Position numbers and translations under genes: made by a program
Notes under the pieces: model-generated
Databases searched by the model: none
Told to the model about the DNA's origin: nothing
Seen by the model: only the letters and a program-made list of their open reading frames with translations
Origin: Bradyrhizobium sp. in8p8
GTDB lineage: Bacteria; Pseudomonadota; Alphaproteobacteria; Rhizobiales; Xanthobacteraceae
Direction of reading: 5' to 3'
DNA: 45,819 nt
Assembly (NCBI RefSeq): GCF_000426845.1
Contig: NZ_AUGD01000031.1
Location: forward strand, 1-45,819
In this document: positions 42,914-45,819 of the stretch, one piece after another
Numbering within the stretch: the stretch's first letter is position 1
How the letters are laid out: each line of letters begins with the position of its first letter

Positions 42914-43801
42914 CTAGCTGCCGCGATAGGTCGAATAGCTCCACGGCGTGACCAGCAGCGGCACGTGATACTGGCCTTCCGGCTCGCTGACGGCAAAGCG
43001 CAGCGGGATCTCATCGAGGAACGGCGGATCGGACTGTGGCACGTTTCGCTCGGCGTAATATCTGGCGACGCTGAAGCGGAGTTCGTAACGGCCGATCGGC
43101 AGCGGACGGCCGCCGATCAGCGGCTGGTCGGTGCGGCCGTCGGCATTTGTCACCGCGCGCGCGATGACGCGGTTCTCGCCGAGGGTCGCGAGCTCGACGA
43201 GCTCAACCGGGATGCCCGGTGCCGGCTTGCCAATCTGATTGTCCAGCACAAGCGTCGAGAGCCGGCCGTGCACCTTCAGCTTGTCGTCCGCAATGACGAG
43301 CTGATCCAGGCGCAGCGCCGCGATGCGGCCGATTTCCTCGATGGCACGTCGCGTCTCGGTCTTCGCGATATTGAGCAGCCGCGTCTCGCAGTCGCGCAGC
43401 ACCGAATCCCTGGTGTGACGGCGCAAGCAGACGATATAGGGAAAGCCGAACTTCACGCGGTAAGCGTTGTTGGCGCGCCCGAACGCCGCGTATTCGGGCT
43501 CCGACAGCCGGTCGAGCCCGGCTCTGTTCTGCTCGTCGGCCGTTTCCGCCGTAAGGCCGGCGGCAGGTTGCGTCTTGCTCGCGAGATCGGGATGGGCGCG
43601 GATCAACGACAGCTGAACGTCGGGCTCGGCGCTCTGGATCGCCGCAATCAGCGCGGCGTGGAGTTGATTGATGCCTGTGAAGGGCCGCTTTGCCGCAAGC
43701 TGCCCGGCGAGCCACGGCGAACATTCGACGACGCCGGCAAGCGCCGCAACGAAGTCGTCCCTGCTGGCGCCATTGAGATCGGCGAGCGAGATCTGTGACA
43801 T
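42914..43801 (-). CDS. Fused OHCU decarboxylase (UraD) and 5-hydroxyisourate hydrolase (UraH) (295 aa)
   Basis: Residues 1-165 are OHCU decarboxylase (IRAHPDLASK with the catalytic His, FGRANNAYRVKFGFPYIVCL). Residues 178-295 are HIU hydrolase (VHGRLSTLVLDNQIGKPAPG, TNADGRTDQPL and the C-terminal YHVPLLVTPWSYSTYRGS with the YRGS signature). The two sequential steps from 5-hydroxyisourate to S-allantoin are thus in one chain, like plant allantoin synthase but in the same order UraD-UraH. The ATG follows the PuuE stop by one base, so translation is coupled. Confidence 0.93.
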   Translation of the reverse strand: MSQISLADLNGASRDDFVAALAGVVECSPWLAGQLAAKRPFTGINQLHAALIAAIQSAEPDVQLSLIRAHPDLASKTQPAAGLTAETADEQNRAGLDRLSEPEYAAFGRANNAYRVKFGFPYIVCLRRHTRDSVLRDCETRLLNIAKTETRRAIEEIGRIAALRLDQLVIADDKLKVHGRLSTLVLDNQIGKPAPGIPVELVELATLGENRVIARAVTNADGRTDQPLIGGRPLPIGRYELRFSVARYYAERNVPQSDPPFLDEIPLRFAVSEPEGQYHVPLLVTPWSYSTYRGS

Positions 43802-43802
43802 C

Positions 43803-44738
43803 TCACCCGATCTCGAATGCGTCGGCGGCCAGATGGGCGTGCTTGTCGTGCCAGTGCTGCGCGATCTGCAATCGGGTCGGCACCCAGACGCGCTCGTGCT
43901 TGCCGATATAGTCCAGGAAGCGGATCAGGCCCGCCGCGCGGCCGGGCCGGCCGGCGAGGCGGCAGTGCAGGCCGACCGACATCATCTTCGGTGCGGTCTG
44001 CCCTTCCGCATAAAGCACGTCGAATGCGTCCTTCAGGTAGGTGAAGAACTGTTCGCCTTCGGCAAACCCTTGCGGGTTGATGAAGCGCATGTCGTTGGCA
44101 TCTAACGTGTAGGGAATGAAGAGCTGCTTGCCGCCCGGTCCCCTTACCCAATAGGGCAGATCATCGGCATAGGAGTCGCAGAGATAGAGGAAGCCGCCTT
44201 CCTCCATCAGCAGCCGGTTGGTGTTGATCGAGGAGCGCCCCGTGTACCAGCCGAGCGGCCGCGATCCTGTTGCCTCGGTGTGGACGCGGATCGCCTCCGT
44301 AATCTCGGCGCGCTCCTGCGCCTCGGTCATGTCCTTGTGCTCGATCCATTTCAGGCTGTGGCTCGCGATGTCCCAGCCCGATTCCTTCATCGCTGCGACG
44401 ATCTCGGGATTGCGCTTGAGCGCGGTGGCGACGCCGAACACGGTCGTCGGCCACTTCCGCTCGTTGAACATCCGCCACAACCGCCAGAAGCCGGCGCGCG
44501 AGCCATATTCGAACATCGATTCGATATTGGCGTGGCGCTGGCCCGGCCAGGGCTGCGCGCCGAGGACGTCGGACAAAAAGGCTTCCGAGGCTCGGTCCCC
44601 ATGCAAAATGTTGTTCTCGCCGCCCTCCTCGAAATTGACGACGAACTGCACTGCGACCCGCGCGTTGCCGGGCCACTGCGGATGCGGCGGGTTGCGGCCA
44701 TAACCGCGGAGATCGCGCGGGTAGCGGGGCTCAGTCAC
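43803..44738 (-). CDS. puuE: Allantoinase PuuE, polysaccharide-deacetylase family (311 aa)
   Basis: YPRDLRGYGRNPPHPQWPGN, AVQFVVNFEEGGENNILHGD, SMFEYGSRAGFWRLWRMFNE and DIASHSLKWIEHKDM are diagnostic for PuuE, which opens allantoin to allantoate with the metal-independent polysaccharide-deacetylase fold. Length is normal. The GTG start directly abuts the stop of the DUF3830 gene (TGAGTG), with GAGGAAG upstream as ribosome binding site. It feeds the allantoate hydrolase encoded downstream. Confidence 0.93.
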   Translation of the reverse strand: MTEPRYPRDLRGYGRNPPHPQWPGNARVAVQFVVNFEEGGENNILHGDRASEAFLSDVLGAQPWPGQRHANIESMFEYGSRAGFWRLWRMFNERKWPTTVFGVATALKRNPEIVAAMKESGWDIASHSLKWIEHKDMTEAQERAEITEAIRVHTEATGSRPLGWYTGRSSINTNRLLMEEGGFLYLCDSYADDLPYWVRGPGGKQLFIPYTLDANDMRFINPQGFAEGEQFFTYLKDAFDVLYAEGQTAPKMMSVGLHCRLAGRPGRAAGLIRFLDYIGKHERVWVPTRLQIAQHWHDKHAHLAADAFEIG

Positions 44739-45152
44739 TCAGACTTCCTCGAAGCGAATCGGCTGCGCGCCCTTCCACAGCACGCTCTTGCCCAGCGTCG
44801 CCAGATTCTCGAGCCCGGAGGTCAGGGTGATGAAGTGGTTACCCGCGAGCTGGCCCATCTTGCTCGCGAAATGAACGCCGCCATAGGCGAGCAGGATCTC
44901 GGTCTCGCTGATACCGCCGGGGTAGAGGATGATCTGACCGGGCGCGGGGTAGCTGGTGTGGTTCTCATAGCCGACCCCGAAATCCAGGTCGCCGAGCGGC
45001 ATCCATACGCCCTCGCCGCTCCAGCGCACATGGATGATGTGGCTTTCGAACGGCAGCGCGTTGCGGAAAGCGGCGACGGTTTTGGGCGCCAGCTCCTCCT
45101 CGAAGCGGGCATCGAAGGTGAAGTCGCCGGCACGGATAACGAGTTTGCTCAT
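44739..45152 (-). CDS. DUF3830 family protein, first gene of the ureide operon (137 aa)
   Basis: MSKLVIRAGDFTFDARFEEE, LPFESHIIHVRWSGEGVWMP and SYPAPGQIILYPGGISETEI match DUF3830, a cyclophilin-like beta-barrel family. It is found beside amidohydrolases and ureide genes; the biochemical role is not established. Here its stop touches the PuuE start, which argues for shared function. AGAGAGATGAG before the ATG serves as the ribosome binding site. The open frame extends 11 codons upstream without support. Confidence 0.85.
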   Translation of the reverse strand: MSKLVIRAGDFTFDARFEEELAPKTVAAFRNALPFESHIIHVRWSGEGVWMPLGDLDFGVGYENHTSYPAPGQIILYPGGISETEILLAYGGVHFASKMGQLAGNHFITLTSGLENLATLGKSVLWKGAQPIRFEEV

Positions 45153-45377
45153 CTCATCTCTCTGGATCAGGGCCAGCGGCCCCACGGCTCACTTCCAAGC
45201 AAAAAGCATTCCCGACAGTTTCGCGCAAGTGGCGCGGCAGCGTCTCGCATGTCCTGGGCATCGGCCGGCTTGCGATCCGGCATGCCCGCTCGCCGGAAAG
45301 CTCGATGACCCATTGAACCGGATTGCGAGTGGCAAGTCCACGGGCGCTCCCGTTTTCCCAATGCTCCAATCGTCGCC

Positions 45378-45478
45378 ATCATTCCCCGCGAAGGCGGAGA
45401 ATGCAGTACGCCGCGGCTGCTCGGCCAATCACTCGGACCTCCGGAATACTGGATCGCCCGTCTTCGCGGGCGATGACA
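45378..45478. repeat. Bradyrhizobial intergenic repeat (about 100 bp)
   Basis: The element begins CATTCCCCGCGAAGGCGG and ends TCGCCCGTCTTCGCGGGCGA, with GCAGTACGCCGCGGCT inside. I recognise this layout as a repeat copied many times between genes in Bradyrhizobium. The end segment folds as a hairpin (TCGCCCG/CGGGCGA). Confidence 0.65.
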
Positions 45479-45499
45479 GCGAACGTGAGATGGCAAGAC

Positions 45500-45819
45500 A
45501 CGCCTGCCCGATCTCGCGGCGTGTTTCGCCCGAGCTTTGCTTGATCTCTCCGCCCTCTCGTCCAAGAGGGCGCAGGGAAGGCCGGGTGCCGGCGGCACCC
45601 GCGGTCTGCTGCGCAAAAAGGTGCACGCAGGAAACCGCACAGCAGCATACAGGTGAAGCCCAACACACGGCCTTCCCTGCGCAATGGTCGGACGGCTTAT
45701 GCCGCGCTCTCCCGGGAGCCGAGTTCCTTCTGGCCTCCCTCGCCCCAGCGAAATTCACCGGCGCCGCGCCGGTTGACGCGACTGCCGCATTCGCCAACGC
45801 TTGACCGTAGCAACGACGG
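45500..45819. repeat. Long bradyrhizobial repeat with hairpins (runs to window end)
   Basis: GCCCTC-N8-GAGGGC and GGGTGCC-GGC-GGCACCC stems are followed by sequence I associate with a long dispersed Bradyrhizobium repeat (GCAGGGAA..CCGGGTGC..GCACCCGCGGTCT...CAGCATACAGGT). Whether the last about 100 bases belong to it is uncertain. Confidence 0.45.

Larger units (their letters stand above)
45153..45819. other. Intergenic end region with repeats
   Basis: No gene is supported. The left part is the probable promoter region of the ureide operon. The remainder is occupied by two repeats listed separately. Confidence 0.5.

Overview
The window looks like a chromosomal segment of a Bradyrhizobium or a close relative (Nitrobacteraceae, Alphaproteobacteria). 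This rests on the high GC content, recognisable bradyrhizobial small hypothetical families, DUF6894 and phasin proteins, GcrA-type regulators, and short palindromic repeats of the kind scattered through that genus. I see no rRNA, tRNA or CRISPR array.

Layout. Positions 1-1881 are a graveyard: the start of an IS110-type transposase, a piece of IS66 TnpC, the catalytic piece of an ATP-dependent DNA ligase, a second truncated IS110-type transposase, and a frameshifted SRAP (YedK/HMCES) gene. Ligase and SRAP remnants together suggest a decayed end-joining/repair locus. From 1.9 to 10.7 kb lie small conserved proteins, an EAL phosphodiesterase, an NTF2-like protein, a run of small secreted proteins, a general-stress-17M-like protein, an atypical NRAMP transporter and an enolase-superfamily dehydratase.

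At 10.8-14.35 kb is the most unusual gene: a 1176-residue protein that begins as a receiver-LuxR response regulator, continues through hydrophobic segments, and carries four exact-length 84-residue His-rich tandem repeats. Its receiver lacks the usual phospho-acceptor Asp. A second NTF2-like paralogue is divergent from it. Positions 14.9-16.4 kb hold small proteins and palindromic repeats.

Positions 16.5-22.3 kb hold a heavy-metal RND efflux operon on the minus strand: a His-rich exported protein, a His-rich membrane-fusion protein, the pump and a periplasmic protein. Next come arginase and a small membrane protein. Positions 24.0-30.0 kb hold a FecR-domain protein and a CHASE2-PAS-GGDEF-EAL sensor in one operon, divergent from a TpsB/FhaC outer-membrane transporter. 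A cytochrome c, a phasin and small proteins follow.

Positions 32.7-35.0 kb hold a small regulatory module: a DUF6456-like protein and a GcrA-like regulator, divergent from an S24 (CI/LexA-type) repressor that is followed by a small gene. Shared ATTCCG-N3-TTC sites lie in the divergent promoter region and inside the promoter of the small gene, which suggests a self-contained repressor circuit. Then come a quinone oxidoreductase, a zinc-ribbon protein and a MoxR ATPase/VWA pair. Positions 39.7-45.2 kb end with a six-hairpin-like hypothetical protein and a purine-catabolism set (allantoate amidohydrolase, a fused UraD-UraH, PuuE and a DUF3830 protein). The last about 450 bases are repeats.
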